Below are positions 18,973 through 27,078 of a stretch of DNA of 64,000 nt, piece after piece (the stretch's first letter is position 1; the number at the start of each line of letters is the position of its first letter). The stretch is taken from positions 558,001 through 622,000 of the forward strand of contig NZ_JAGIAS010000002.1 of NCBI RefSeq assembly GCF_017744695.1, given 5' to 3'. The notes below the pieces were generated by a model that was not told the DNA's origin, searched no databases, and saw nothing but the letters and a program-made list of their open reading frames with translations. Source of the DNA: Dyadobacter sp. (GTDB lineage: Bacteria; Bacteroidota; Bacteroidia; Cytophagales; Spirosomataceae). Position numbers and translations under genes: made by a program.

Positions 18973-19003
18973 TAATTTGTGCAAGGGGTCCTTGCACAAA
19001 TTA
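18973..19003. repeat. Hairpin repeat, copy 1 (upstream of DUF1016 gene)
   Basis: Perfect 14-bp arms (TAATTTGTGCAAGG at 18973-18986 and its complement at 18990-19003) surround the loop GGT. The same hairpin occurs inside and at the end of the following nuclease gene. Confidence 0.9.
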
Positions 19004-19156
19004 AATATTTACAGTTTCAGTAAAGCGGTTTCTACAAAGGAATAACACGTTTGTACCTTTTGCTAAACAGATTTGGCTACCTGATAAAAAATTTCCAGGC
19101 AATCAATAGTGACGGATAGATTTACACTAGTTCGCAACTCATCTGGCACTCATTCT

Positions 19157-20211
19157 ATGTTTTTGGAAAATGTATTTCTCAGGTATGACGATTTTCTTCA
19201 CAAAATCAAGTCAGAAATCAGGCTTGCAAGATTTAAGGCTAATGTGGCTGCCAATTCCGCGTTGTTGGACGTCTATTGGCAAATAGGCTGGTGGATTCTA
19301 CATCAGCAAAACAAGTCCCGCTGGGGCTCTAAAGTTATAGACAAGCTTTCCCGCGACCTACGCAAAGAATTCCCTGATATGCAGGGCCTTTCGACCCGGA
19401 ATCTTAAATACATGCGTCAATTCGCGCTCGCCTACCCTGACCCCCAATTTGTGCAAGGAGTCCTTGCACAAATTTCGTGGTACCATCATATTACGCTTTT
19501 GAACAAAGTAAAAAACGACACCGAACGGCTGTTTTACATTGGCGAAGCACACAAAAATGGTTGGTCACGGGATGTTATGGTCGCCCAAATTGACTCGTTT
19601 TATTATCAACGGAAAGGCAAGGCCATAACGAATTTCAGTTCGGCGCTCTCTTCTCCCCAATCGGATCTCGCCCAGCAAATGACGAAGGACCCGTACATAT
19701 TCGACTTTCTGGCTCTCACAGACCAATGCCAGGAAAAGGAACTTGAAGATGCTCTCACCGATCACGTTATGAAATTTCTTCTTGAATTAGGTGCGGGGTT
19801 TGCATTTGTTGGAAAGCAGTATCACATTGAGGTTGATGATCAGGAATTTTATATAGATTTATTGTTCTACCACTTAAAACTGCGATGTTATGTTGTGGTA
19901 GAATTAAAAAAGGCAAGTTTACGCCCGAATATGCCGGCAAGCTTAATTTTTACCTCGGAGTAGTCGACGACAAATTAAAAACAAGTCTCGATGAGCCCAG
20001 CATAGGATTATTGATTTGCCAGGATAAAAATGGCGTGATAGCAGAGTATTCGTTGCGTGACCTTTCCAAACCAATCGGTATTTCAGAATTTCAGCTAACG
20101 GAGGCTATTCCTAAAAATCTCAAGGCATCACTGCCATCTATCAAGACGATTGAACAAGAAATTAATAAACCCAAACGCCGCGCACGGAAACTGCCTGAAC
20201 AAGGTGGCTGA
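19157..20211 (+). CDS. DUF1016/YhcG-family PD-(D/E)XK nuclease, frame changes by -1 at 19906-19912
   Basis: The first ATG that fits the family start is at 19157 (MFLENVFLRYDDF); a GTG at 19109 is in frame upstream. The N-terminal DUF1016 domain contains LLDVYWQIGWWI, LSTRNLKYMRQFA and WYHHITLLNK; the C-terminal nuclease fold has the catalytic D in FYIDLLFY and the ExK of VVELKK. The frame then runs into a stop at 19961-19963, while the expected continuation GKFTPEYAGKLNFYL lies in the -1 frame and runs to 20211. The change happens exactly at A AAA AAG, so this is either programmed frameshifting, a lost A in a homopolymer, or a sequencing error. The gene carries one 29-bp hairpin in its coding sequence (FVQGVLAQI) and one at each end. 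The cellular role of this family is not settled. Confidence 0.82.
19446..19474. repeat. Hairpin repeat, copy 2 (inside DUF1016 coding region)
   Basis: Perfect 13-bp arms (AATTTGTGCAAGG and its complement) around the loop AGT. Here it is translated, as part of QFVQGVLAQIS, in a conserved stretch of the family, so it is unlikely to be a recent insertion. Confidence 0.9.
19906..19912 (+). other. Slippery heptamer A AAA AAG in the DUF1016 gene
   Basis: In the upstream frame the codons are TTA AAA AAG GCA. A -1 slip on AAA AAG makes the next codon GGC, giving VVELKKGKF, the family-conserved continuation. The heptamer has the X XXY YYZ form in the correct frame. No obvious upstream ribosome-binding stimulator was seen, and downstream pairing is weak. 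Confidence 0.6.
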
Positions 20212-20237
20212 TTTGTGCAAGAAGTCCTTGCACAAAT
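20211..20237. repeat. Hairpin repeat, copy 3 (at the DUF1016 stop codon)
   Basis: Arms ATTTGTGCAAG (20211-20221) and CTTGCACAAAT (20227-20237) plus one mismatched pair enclose AGT. The repeat begins at the last base of the stop codon TGA and may also act as a terminator hairpin. Confidence 0.85.
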
Positions 20238-20319
20238 TCCGCACATCATCCGATTTCGCCAATTTTCATTATGTTTAAACAAAATAGAGGCCCTAAGCCT
20301 GTTTGTTAAAATAAAATAT

Positions 20320-21891
20320 ATGAAAATTACACTTTCCCTGATCGTTTCTTTCCTTTTGGCAGGCATACAGACTTTATGCTTTGCGGACGGAGAAAAAAAA
20401 TCCAAAGCATTGCCCCGCATCGCCATCGCCGGGCTCGGTATCGAGTCGAGCACGTTCTCGCCGGCCCGCACGGAGGAGCCTGCGTTCAAAGCCAAGTACG
20501 GCGAGCAGATTTTCACATCGTACCCGTTTATGGCTGCCGATTCCAATCTCAGAAAACGGGCTGAATGGCTGCCAGCACTGGTAGGCAAATCGCTGCCGGG
20601 TGGAATGGTGACACGCGCTGCCTATGAGTCGCTGGTGAAACAAACGCTGGAACTTTTGAAGAAGAACGGCCCGTATGACGGTCTGTATTTCGATATTCAC
20701 GGCGCGATGAGCGTCGAAGGTTTGGATGATCCCGAAGGCGACCTCATCACGCGCATCCGCGAAGTGATCGGCAAAAAAGTGCTTGTATCCACTTGCATGG
20801 ATTTGCACGGCAACGTCTCGTGGCGACTGGCACAGCACACCGACCTCATTACCTGCTACCGTATGGCCCCTCATGAAGATGCCATGGAGTCCAAGCGCCG
20901 GGCGGTTGCGAACTTGCTTTCCCGCCTCGAAAGCGGCAAAGGCAAGCCTGCTTACAAAGCGTGGATCCCCGTGCCGATCCTGCTTCCGGGAGAGAAAACG
21001 AGCACACGCATTGAGCCCGGGAAGTCGCTTTATGCCAAAGTCGCACCGGCCTCGGTGCAACCAGGCGTGATCGATGCCGCTATGTGGGTTGGTTATGCGT
21101 GGGCCGACGAACCACGTAACCACGCGGTGGTGATGGTTACCGGCGACGACAAAGCCAAAGTGACCGAAAGTGCCGAAATGCTTGCAAAAAGCTTCTGGGA
21201 CGTGCGCAGGGAATTCGCATTTGTAGCACCTACCGACGACCTGAAAGGCGCATTGAATAAGGCCCTCGCCAGCAATAAACATCCGTTCTTTATCAGCGAT
21301 TCGGGCGACAATCCTACCGCAGGCGGTGCAGGTGATGTAACCTGGACGATCACCGAAATCCTCAAACGCCCGGAATTCCGGAATGAAAATGGTCCGTCAT
21401 TGATTTACGCCTCCATTCCCGGCCCCGAATTGGTGGAAGCAGCCGTGAAAGCGGGTGTAGGAGGCAAAATAGATGCATTTGCAGGTGCCAGGGTAGATGC
21501 ACGTTTCGCGCCGCCGGTGCATTTGGTGGGAACAGTGGAAGCGATCCACCATGGCGACATTAATGCTGAAACTGAGGTAGTCGTGAAAGTGGGCAGCGTG
21601 CGGGTGATCGTGACTAAAAAACGCAAACCTTATCACAAAGAGGCCGATTTCACGAGACTCGGCCTGAACCCGCGCAAGTCGGATATTGTGGTTGTTAAAA
21701 TTGGTTACCTGGAACCCGAGTTATATAACATGCGTGCCGACTGGATCCTGTCGCTCACGCCGGGTGGCGTCGATCAGGATTTGGAGCGGCTGCCTTACAA
21801 ACGGATCAAACGCCCGATGTTCCCGCTCGACAAAAACATGAAAGAACCGGATCTGAAAGCAAAATTGGTGCCATCTTCGGACGCGTTGTAA
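20320..21891 (+). CDS. M81-family (MlrC-like) metallopeptidase, secreted
   Basis: About 523 residues from the ATG at 20320; a longer frame starting inside the hairpin repeat is rejected because the signal peptide begins at MKITLSLIVSFLLAG. The MlrC domain (about 28-320) has the family motifs GIESSTFSP, FDIHGAMSVEG, CMDLHGNVSW and CYRMAPHEDA, whose His and Asp residues bind zinc. The C-terminal MlrC/DUF1485 region contains DSGDNPTAGGAGDVT. MlrC is known from microcystin degradation but most family members act on unknown peptides or amide substrates. The gene stands alone, ends at a strong bidirectional hairpin and is convergent with the racemase. Confidence 0.9.
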   Translation: MKITLSLIVSFLLAGIQTLCFADGEKKSKALPRIAIAGLGIESSTFSPARTEEPAFKAKYGEQIFTSYPFMAADSNLRKRAEWLPALVGKSLPGGMVTRAAYESLVKQTLELLKKNGPYDGLYFDIHGAMSVEGLDDPEGDLITRIREVIGKKVLVSTCMDLHGNVSWRLAQHTDLITCYRMAPHEDAMESKRRAVANLLSRLESGKGKPAYKAWIPVPILLPGEKTSTRIEPGKSLYAKVAPASVQPGVIDAAMWVGYAWADEPRNHAVVMVTGDDKAKVTESAEMLAKSFWDVRREFAFVAPTDDLKGALNKALASNKHPFFISDSGDNPTAGGAGDVTWTITEILKRPEFRNENGPSLIYASIPGPELVEAAVKAGVGGKIDAFAGARVDARFAPPVHLVGTVEAIHHGDINAETEVVVKVGSVRVIVTKKRKPYHKEADFTRLGLNPRKSDIVVVKIGYLEPELYNMRADWILSLTPGGVDQDLERLPYKRIKRPMFPLDKNMKEPDLKAKLVPSSDAL

Positions 21892-21903
21892 ACCCATTTA
21901 AAA

Positions 21904-21944
21904 CACCAAAGCCGGCTGATCCGATAAGGATCCTGGCTTTGGTG
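21904..21944. terminator. Bidirectional terminator hairpin
   Basis: CACCAAAGCC pairs with GGCTTTGGTG, and GATCC with GGATC inside it around the loop GATAA. It lies between two convergent genes. Confidence 0.75.
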
Positions 21945-21970
21945 TTGCTCAAAAGCATTTAAACCCACAG

Positions 21971-22666
21971 TCATTCCGACAATGCAAATGCTACCGCGGC
22001 ATCGGAATGGATACGGGTAGTGTCGAAAACCGGCACAGTCACATCGTCCTGACTGATGATCATCGGTATTTCCGTGCACCCCAGGATAATTCCTTCGGCT
22101 CCCCGGGCAATAAGTTCATCTATTATCGCAAGATAGCCTTGCTTTGTTTCCTCCCTGATGATGCCCTTTCCCAGTTCGTCCCTCAGTGTGTTTTGTATGA
22201 AATCACGATTTTCCTGCGTGGCCGGTACGATCGGCTCAATGCCCAGTCCTGTCAGTTTGTCTTTATAGAAATCCATTTCCATGGTAAACTTCGTACCGAG
22301 CAGGCCAACTTTCCTTAGCCCCGCTTTTTGGATAGCCTCGGCAGTAGCAGTTACGATGTGAATGATTGGCAGATCAATTTCAGTTTCCAAACGGTCGGCC
22401 ACAGCATGGGCGGTGTTCGCACAGAGTACAATGGCCTCGGCCCCCGCTCTTTTGAGGTTTTTACATGCGGATAGCAAAATCTGAAAGGTATCGTCCCACT
22501 TGCCGGCCGTGTTGTTGCTTACGAACGCATTGAAATTCACCGAGTAAATAACACATTCGGCATAGTTCAACCCGCCGAGTTTCTCATTGACACTTTCATT
22601 GATAAAACGGTAATAATCGACGGTCGAGACCCAGCTCATGCCGCCTACAAGGCCTAACTTTTTCAT
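21971..22666 (-). CDS. Aspartate/glutamate racemase family protein
   Basis: A 231-residue cytosolic enzyme of the Asp/Glu/hydantoin racemase family, close in layout to E. coli YgeA. It starts MKKLGLVGGMSWVST. The two catalytic cysteines are C82 in VLCANTAH and C197 in ILGCTEIP; both are present, so cofactor-independent racemisation by the two-base mechanism is expected. The substrate is probably a broad set of amino acids, but this cannot be decided here. It is followed upstream on the same strand by a DUF6157 gene 29 bases away, so the two may be co-transcribed. Confidence 0.9.
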   Translation of the reverse strand: MKKLGLVGGMSWVSTVDYYRFINESVNEKLGGLNYAECVIYSVNFNAFVSNNTAGKWDDTFQILLSACKNLKRAGAEAIVLCANTAHAVADRLETEIDLPIIHIVTATAEAIQKAGLRKVGLLGTKFTMEMDFYKDKLTGLGIEPIVPATQENRDFIQNTLRDELGKGIIREETKQGYLAIIDELIARGAEGIILGCTEIPMIISQDDVTVPVFDTTRIHSDAAVAFALSE

Positions 22667-22695
22667 TCATTTTAATGGATGTGGATACAAAAATG

Positions 22696-23103
22696 CTACC
22701 GCTTCGACTTCATGGCTTTCACCGTTTGCAATTCCTCCTTCAATTTCTTGTATTCAGGACTGTCGCACGCGTACAGCGCGATCTTTCCGTCTTTGTCGTT
22801 ATGAACACCCCAGCCGTAGCGCTTGGTGAGTGGTGAGGCGCGCATGCAGGCCTGGCCTCTCGAAAAGAATTGCTTTCTCGCCTCCTCCAATTCATTCTCC
22901 GTCAGATCCTTCCGTTCCGCAAAAACACTGAACAACACGTCATCCGAGGTGAATTTGTAGGGATTTTTGCTGATCATCTCAAACTGGATACCGGCGACAG
23001 TTTTGGCATCGCCCTTCATCGGCGGCACTTCGCCTCCAGCCGCCGGGCAGTCGTCGGCGACTTCGATGAATGTATTTTCGTAGTTGGTGGTATGGACTTT
23101 CAT
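22696..23103 (-). CDS. DUF6157 family protein
   Basis: A 135-residue protein starting at MKVHTTNYENTF; the longer upstream extension lacks family features. The conserved DUF6157 pattern is present: NTFIEVADDCP, MKGDAKTVAGIQFEMI, NPYKFTSDDVLF, FFSRGQACMRASPLTKRYGWG. It is a small cytosolic protein with a single conserved cysteine in GQACMRAS. The function is unknown. It precedes the racemase by 29 bases on the same strand. Confidence 0.88.
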   Translation of the reverse strand: MKVHTTNYENTFIEVADDCPAAGGEVPPMKGDAKTVAGIQFEMISKNPYKFTSDDVLFSVFAERKDLTENELEEARKQFFSRGQACMRASPLTKRYGWGVHNDKDGKIALYACDSPEYKKLKEELQTVKAMKSKR

Positions 23104-23191
23104 GACTGAACTAAGTTTGCCGCAAAATAATGCCTCTGGTGACAACTGTATGTCAGCAGGCTAATCAAATACATCAAAAGTTTGCCTGCTG

Positions 23192-23578
23192 TTACGCCAC
23201 CATTTCCGTAGTTAGCGGCACACGACTTCTTTTCATGTCCCTGTAAGCCCATTCAGCCATCGCATTGATCACCGATTCCAATTCCCGGCCTCCCTCCGTG
23301 AGCGTGTAGGTCACATACGGCGGCACCACCGGCTTGGCTTCCCGAATGAGCAAACGGTCGTTTTCCAGCTGCTTCAAATGCTGGATCAGCATCTTTTCGG
23401 TGATATGGGGCATTGCCTTCTTAATCTCGCTGTAACGCTTGCTTCCCGCCAACAGGTGGTACAAAATAATCGGCTTCCAATGCCCACCGATCTTGTTCAT
23501 CACATACGTAACCGGACATTCCTGCATTACAATTTCGCGGTTCGCATTGTAAGTCGAGTTTTCCTTGATTTTAGTCAT
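23192..23578 (-). CDS. HxlR-family transcriptional regulator
   Basis: A 128-residue winged-helix regulator starting at the ATG at 23578 (MTKIKENSTYNANRE). It has the HxlR core: C21 in QECPVTYVMNKIGGHWKPIIL, recognition region KRYSEIKKAMPHITEKMLIQHLKQLE and wing PPYVTYTLTEGG. The single conserved cysteine makes thiol or electrophile sensing plausible, as in YodB/HypR. It is divergent from an NmrA-like oxidoreductase gene with 78 bases between the starts, a standard arrangement in which HxlR represses both. A direct repeat in the shared region is the likely operator. Confidence 0.92.
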   Translation of the reverse strand: MTKIKENSTYNANREIVMQECPVTYVMNKIGGHWKPIILYHLLAGSKRYSEIKKAMPHITEKMLIQHLKQLENDRLLIREAKPVVPPYVTYTLTEGGRELESVINAMAEWAYRDMKRSRVPLTTEMVA

Positions 23579-23590
23579 ACATACTCTCGG

Positions 23591-23616
23591 GTAAGTACTT
23601 GTCAAAAAGTAAGTAC
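23591..23616. promoter_or_regulatory. Candidate HxlR operator
   Basis: GTAAGTAC occurs at 23591-23598 and again at 23609-23616, 18 bases apart, in the divergent region between the regulator and the NmrA-like gene. The first copy overlaps the palindrome AAGTACTT. Confidence 0.55.
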
Positions 23617-23656
23617 AAATATAGTTTTGTCCCGTCAAAAAACAATTCGAAAAGAC

Positions 23657-24547
23657 ATGAAATACATCATCACGGGGTCGCTCGGTAATATTAGCCTGCC
23701 TGTTACCCAAAATCTGGTAAAAGCTGGTCATGAAGTAGTTGTCATCAGCAGCAATACGGATAAGAAAGAACAAATCGAAAGCCTCGGTGCACAAGCCGCT
23801 ATTGGTTCGGTGCAAGACCTGGCTTTTCTGGAAACCGCATTCAAAGGTGGCGATGTAGCCTACCTCATGATACCTTCCGATTTCTCCGTTGCCGACTATG
23901 CTGCATTCCAGTTGGAAGTGGCTGACAAGTACCTGAAAGCCATTCAGTCCGCAGGCGTTACGCGCATCGTGCTCTTGAGCAGCCTGGGCGCACACCTGCG
24001 TAAGGGCGCGGGACCGATCGATGCTTTGGGTTATCTGGAAGAAAAACTAGCTCAAATCCCGGGTTTACGGGTAAAAATCCTCCGTCCCTCCTACTTTTTC
24101 AATAATCTGTACGCACAAATCGGCCTGATCAAAAATGCGGGCATTGCCGGCAGCAACTTTGGCGGCACCGAAGAAAAGCTCGTCCTGGTCGACACCGACG
24201 ACATCGCCAAAGTCGCTACTGAGCAACTTCTCGCGCCATTCACCGAAGCCCAAACCATCACCTACATTTCCAGCGACGAGCGCCACCCGTCCGAAATTGC
24301 GGCGGTATTGGGGGCAGCCGTCGGCAAAGAGGGCGCGCCATGGGTCATCTTTTCCGACGAGGACGCCTATAACGGAATGCTCCAGGCCGGTCTCAACGAA
24401 AGCTTCGCCGGCCTGTACCGCGACATGGGACAAGCGCTGCAAAACGGCAAAATGCAGGAAGATTACTGGAAAAATAGCGGAGAAATAAAGGGCACCTTCA
24501 AACTGGAAGACTTCGCGAAGCGGTTTGCGGGGGCGTATCAGGCTTAA
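23657..24547 (+). CDS. NmrA-like NAD(P)-binding oxidoreductase
   Basis: A 296-residue atypical short-chain dehydrogenase starting MKYIITGSLGNIS, where TGSLGN is the dinucleotide-binding loop. It contains VAYLMIPSDF, RIVLLSSLGAH and ILRPSYFFNNL, characteristic of the NmrA/quinone-oxidoreductase-like (QorB) group. It may reduce quinones or sense the NAD(P) redox state. It is divergent from the HxlR regulator, the usual control of such genes under electrophile stress. The earlier in-frame start at 23378 lies antisense within the regulator gene and is rejected. Confidence 0.9.
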   Translation: MKYIITGSLGNISLPVTQNLVKAGHEVVVISSNTDKKEQIESLGAQAAIGSVQDLAFLETAFKGGDVAYLMIPSDFSVADYAAFQLEVADKYLKAIQSAGVTRIVLLSSLGAHLRKGAGPIDALGYLEEKLAQIPGLRVKILRPSYFFNNLYAQIGLIKNAGIAGSNFGGTEEKLVLVDTDDIAKVATEQLLAPFTEAQTITYISSDERHPSEIAAVLGAAVGKEGAPWVIFSDEDAYNGMLQAGLNESFAGLYRDMGQALQNGKMQEDYWKNSGEIKGTFKLEDFAKRFAGAYQA

Positions 24548-24646
24548 AACTCATGTATGGCCGGTCGCATTGGCCCTTATACTGTTATATTCCGAGGAAG
24601 TTTGTCAAAGTTTTGATCTGTGTTCGGCCAATTTGTTCTTTGCGGT

Positions 24647-24859
24647 TTATCCGGCATATCGCTTCGCCCTTTCTGATTCGACTTCGGCGGTTATTTCTTC
24701 AAGCGTCGGAGTTGAGTCAGAATTGGAACGAAGCTTTTTTAAAACGAAGGCAAAACCACTTTCATCTGGGTTTTGAATGGAAATCAATTCCATTTCTTCC
24801 AGGTCTCGCAAGAGTTTGGCGGCTTTGGGATCCAATATGTTGATCAGTAGCGTGTCCAT
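24647..24859 (-). CDS. Small antitoxin-like protein, apparently without toxin
   Basis: A 70-residue protein from the ATG at 24859 (MDTLLINILDPKAAKLLRDLEEMELI), ending EEITAEVESERAKRY. The pattern of a short N-terminal beta/helix part and a charged C-terminal helix is that of small Bacteroidota type II antitoxins found next to RelE/YafQ-like toxins. No toxin frame follows: the next ~100 bases on this strand contain stops in all frames and only a 26-codon frame. It may be an orphan left after toxin loss. Function is inferred only from shape. Confidence 0.6.
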   Translation of the reverse strand: MDTLLINILDPKAAKLLRDLEEMELISIQNPDESGFAFVLKKLRSNSDSTPTLEEITAEVESERAKRYAG

Positions 24860-24903
24860 ATTCAAATTTACAAAAAAAGATCGCCAATCTTTCACTCGTT
24901 AGT

Positions 24904-25668
24904 TTAAAACTGCGCTGCCATCAATATCCTCTTAAATGGATAAAAAACAGGCATTTTTGGAAAATACTGATGTAGTAACACCCTGTAATCATTCCGAAAC
25001 CGACTTTTTAAATGCTCGGGTAACCGTTCCAGATATGGTATCAGTGCTGTACCGGAAACCCAGGTAAGCAACGCCTCCACATCATCCAGCACCAGCGGAT
25101 ATATTTTCTCAAAAACCTGCATCGATTTGCTGCCGTTTTCAAATAGGATTTCCGCATAGCGATTGATTTCGAGCACGGGGGAAACGCGGTTCCAACCCTG
25201 GTAAATATCAGCATAAGGTTCCCACGTGCCCAATTCTTCGAGCAGCTGATTCGTCAGGTTATGATGCTGGGCCGGCATTTGTACCAGCAGCTGACCGCCA
25301 GGCTTTATTTTGGTAATGATCCGGGGAAACAGCGTTTCGTGGTCCGGTACCCATTGCAGGGCCGCATTGGAGAGTACAACATCCCATTGCTGCTGCTTTT
25401 TCAGCTGATCTTCGATGGAAATGCATTCAAAACGGAGCACGCCTCCTCCGGTTTTCACTGATTTATCGAGCATTTCCCGTGACGAATCGACACCCAGAAC
25501 ATGCGAACCGGGCAGCGCTTCGGCCAGCAGGGCGGTAAGTTCACCAGTGCCGCAGCCCAGATCAATCACGTTCAGGTCGGGTTGCACTTTCAACAGAGCC
25601 AGCAAGTCGTAAAACGGTGCCGAGCGTTCGCTTTTGAAACGGTTATAGGTATCCGGATTCCAGGCCAT
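24904..25668 (-). CDS. tam: Trans-aconitate 2-methyltransferase-like SAM methyltransferase
   Basis: A 254-residue class I methyltransferase. MAWNPDTYNRFKSERSAPFYDLL matches the start of Tam (trans-aconitate 2-methyltransferase), the SAM-binding motif I is VIDLGCGTGELT (residues 34-45), followed by the acidic residue of motif II in VLGVDSSREML and motif IV VVLSNAALQWV. In E. coli, Tam methylates trans-aconitate, a by-product that inhibits the citric-acid cycle. The gene is seven bases downstream of the AAA/DUF4143 gene on the same strand, so both may be on one transcript, though no functional link is obvious. Confidence 0.88.
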   Translation of the reverse strand: MAWNPDTYNRFKSERSAPFYDLLALLKVQPDLNVIDLGCGTGELTALLAEALPGSHVLGVDSSREMLDKSVKTGGGVLRFECISIEDQLKKQQQWDVVLSNAALQWVPDHETLFPRIITKIKPGGQLLVQMPAQHHNLTNQLLEELGTWEPYADIYQGWNRVSPVLEINRYAEILFENGSKSMQVFEKIYPLVLDDVEALLTWVSGTALIPYLERLPEHLKSRFRNDYRVLLHQYFPKMPVFYPFKRILMAAQF

Positions 25669-25675
25669 TTTAATG

Positions 25676-26860
25676 CTATATTTTCAAATTGATCAATTCA
25701 GTAACCATTTCCGCCAGCGGAATAACCGTGACGTTTTGGGCAATTGGAAACCTTTCCTTACCCGGGTACACCAAAAATCGCTTTTCAGCCCCGATATCCT
25801 CACAGCCCAGGTAAAAACCTTTCGATAACGAGGGAGAAAGCGATCTTTTGATTTCTATCGCATAGCGCTCGTTCGCCCCCCGTTCCAGCACAAGGTCGAT
25901 CTCCGCACCGGCAGACGTGCGATAGTACCACGGTGTCATACCCAATGGCAGCACCGCCATCAGGTTTTCGATCACAAACCCCTCCCAGCTGTTGCCCGAT
26001 ACCGGGTGTCCCAGCAGATCGTCGAAGGTTGCAAGATTGAGCAGCGCATGCGTGAGTCCACTGTCGCGGATGTATACCTTGGGCGTTTTCACGAGGCGCT
26101 TGCCCACATTGCCCGACCACGGCCGTAATGTACGGATCAGAAAAAGGTCTTCCAGCAATTCTACGTAACGTTTTACCGTCGGCAATGCAATGTCCAGACT
26201 CGAACTCAACTGAGCCGTGTTCAACTGTCCGCCCTGATGGTGCGCCAGCATGGTCCAAAGCCGTCGGAGCAGGACCGTCGGGATGCGTGGCCCGAATTGC
26301 GGAATGTCCCGTTCCAGATAGGTATTAATGAAATTGAGCCGCCAGCGAAAGCTATTCAGATCATTTTTGGAAAGAAAACTATCCGGAAAACCACCGCGTA
26401 ACCACAATTTATCCTGGGCACGCGGGCTCGTCTCTTCAATTTCATTGATCACAAACCCCGACAGCTCCCGGTAAGCGATCCTTCCTGCCAGCGTCTCCGA
26501 CGATTGCCTTAGCAGGTCGAGTGATGCCGATCCCAGGATCAGAAATTGCCGGGTTCGAAGGCCTTCCTTTCTCCGCCGGTCAATAACGCCGCGGAGCACC
26601 GGGAAAAGTCCGGGAACCCGATGAACTTCATCAAGAATAATGAGATTACCTTTATGTGCCTCGAAATAGGCTTCGGGGTCATCTAATTTGGCCAGATCAG
26701 TTGGGTTTTCCAGGTCGAGATAAATGGGCTTCGGGTCGAGCGATTCCGCCACGAGTTCGGCCAACGTAGTTTTGCCGATCTGGCGCGGCCCCAGCACACC
26801 CACAGCCGGAAAGTTATCCAGTAATTCGTCGATTTCTTCCTTTGCTATCCGTGGTATCAT
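25676..26860 (-). CDS. AAA (AAA_14) ATPase with C-terminal DUF4143
   Basis: A 394-residue protein from the ATG at 26860 (MIPRIAKEEIDELLDNFPAV). The AAA_14 domain has Walker A GPRQIGKT (24-31) and Walker B LIILDEVHR (73-81), with the sensor-like SASLDLLRQSSETLAGR. The C-terminal DUF4143 (about 200-350) includes VKTPKVYIRDSGLTHALL and a PD-(D/E)XK-like ending (AEIDLVLERG...AIEIKRS). These ATPases are common, laterally spread and of unknown role. The start codon directly abuts a repeated dyad (26861-26975), which suggests autoregulation. The Tam gene follows at seven bases. Confidence 0.9.
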   Translation of the reverse strand: MIPRIAKEEIDELLDNFPAVGVLGPRQIGKTTLAELVAESLDPKPIYLDLENPTDLAKLDDPEAYFEAHKGNLIILDEVHRVPGLFPVLRGVIDRRRKEGLRTRQFLILGSASLDLLRQSSETLAGRIAYRELSGFVINEIEETSPRAQDKLWLRGGFPDSFLSKNDLNSFRWRLNFINTYLERDIPQFGPRIPTVLLRRLWTMLAHHQGGQLNTAQLSSSLDIALPTVKRYVELLEDLFLIRTLRPWSGNVGKRLVKTPKVYIRDSGLTHALLNLATFDDLLGHPVSGNSWEGFVIENLMAVLPLGMTPWYYRTSAGAEIDLVLERGANERYAIEIKRSLSPSLSKGFYLGCEDIGAEKRFLVYPGKERFPIAQNVTVIPLAEMVTELINLKI

Positions 26861-26975
26861 CCTTGCAATTATAACATCTGGTGTTAGATTTACAAGGTAA
26901 AAATAAGGATTTACTGCGGGTTTCACAAACACTTTACCTTGTAATTATAACACTTAGTATTAGATTTACAAGGTA
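26861..26975. promoter_or_regulatory. Duplicated 39-bp dyad upstream of the DUF4143 ATPase
   Basis: Two copies of a 39-bp unit (26861-26899 and 26937-26975, 76-base period) each begin CCTTGyAATTATAACA and end TTAGATTTACAAGGTA. Within a copy, CCTTGyAA and TTACAAGG form an inverted repeat; in the second copy the arms TACCTTGTAA (26935-26944) and TTACAAGGTA (26966-26975) are perfect. Copy 1 touches the start codon. A two-site operator is the simplest explanation. Confidence 0.6.
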
Positions 26976-27078
26976 CAATATGGGAATGGAATTTCTAATA
27001 CGTACTGGTTATCAGTAATAAACCATCACAGACAGGCTTTACTTAAATAATGTAATCACCAGTTACACCGCCCGCCCT

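Noticed and set aside
20215..20319. Upstream start for the M81 peptidase
   Set aside because: It lies in the hairpin repeat, and the signal peptide begins at the ATG at 20320.
24548..24646. Toxin gene after the orphan antitoxin
   Set aside because: Only a 26-codon frame without similarity to RelE or MazF exists there.
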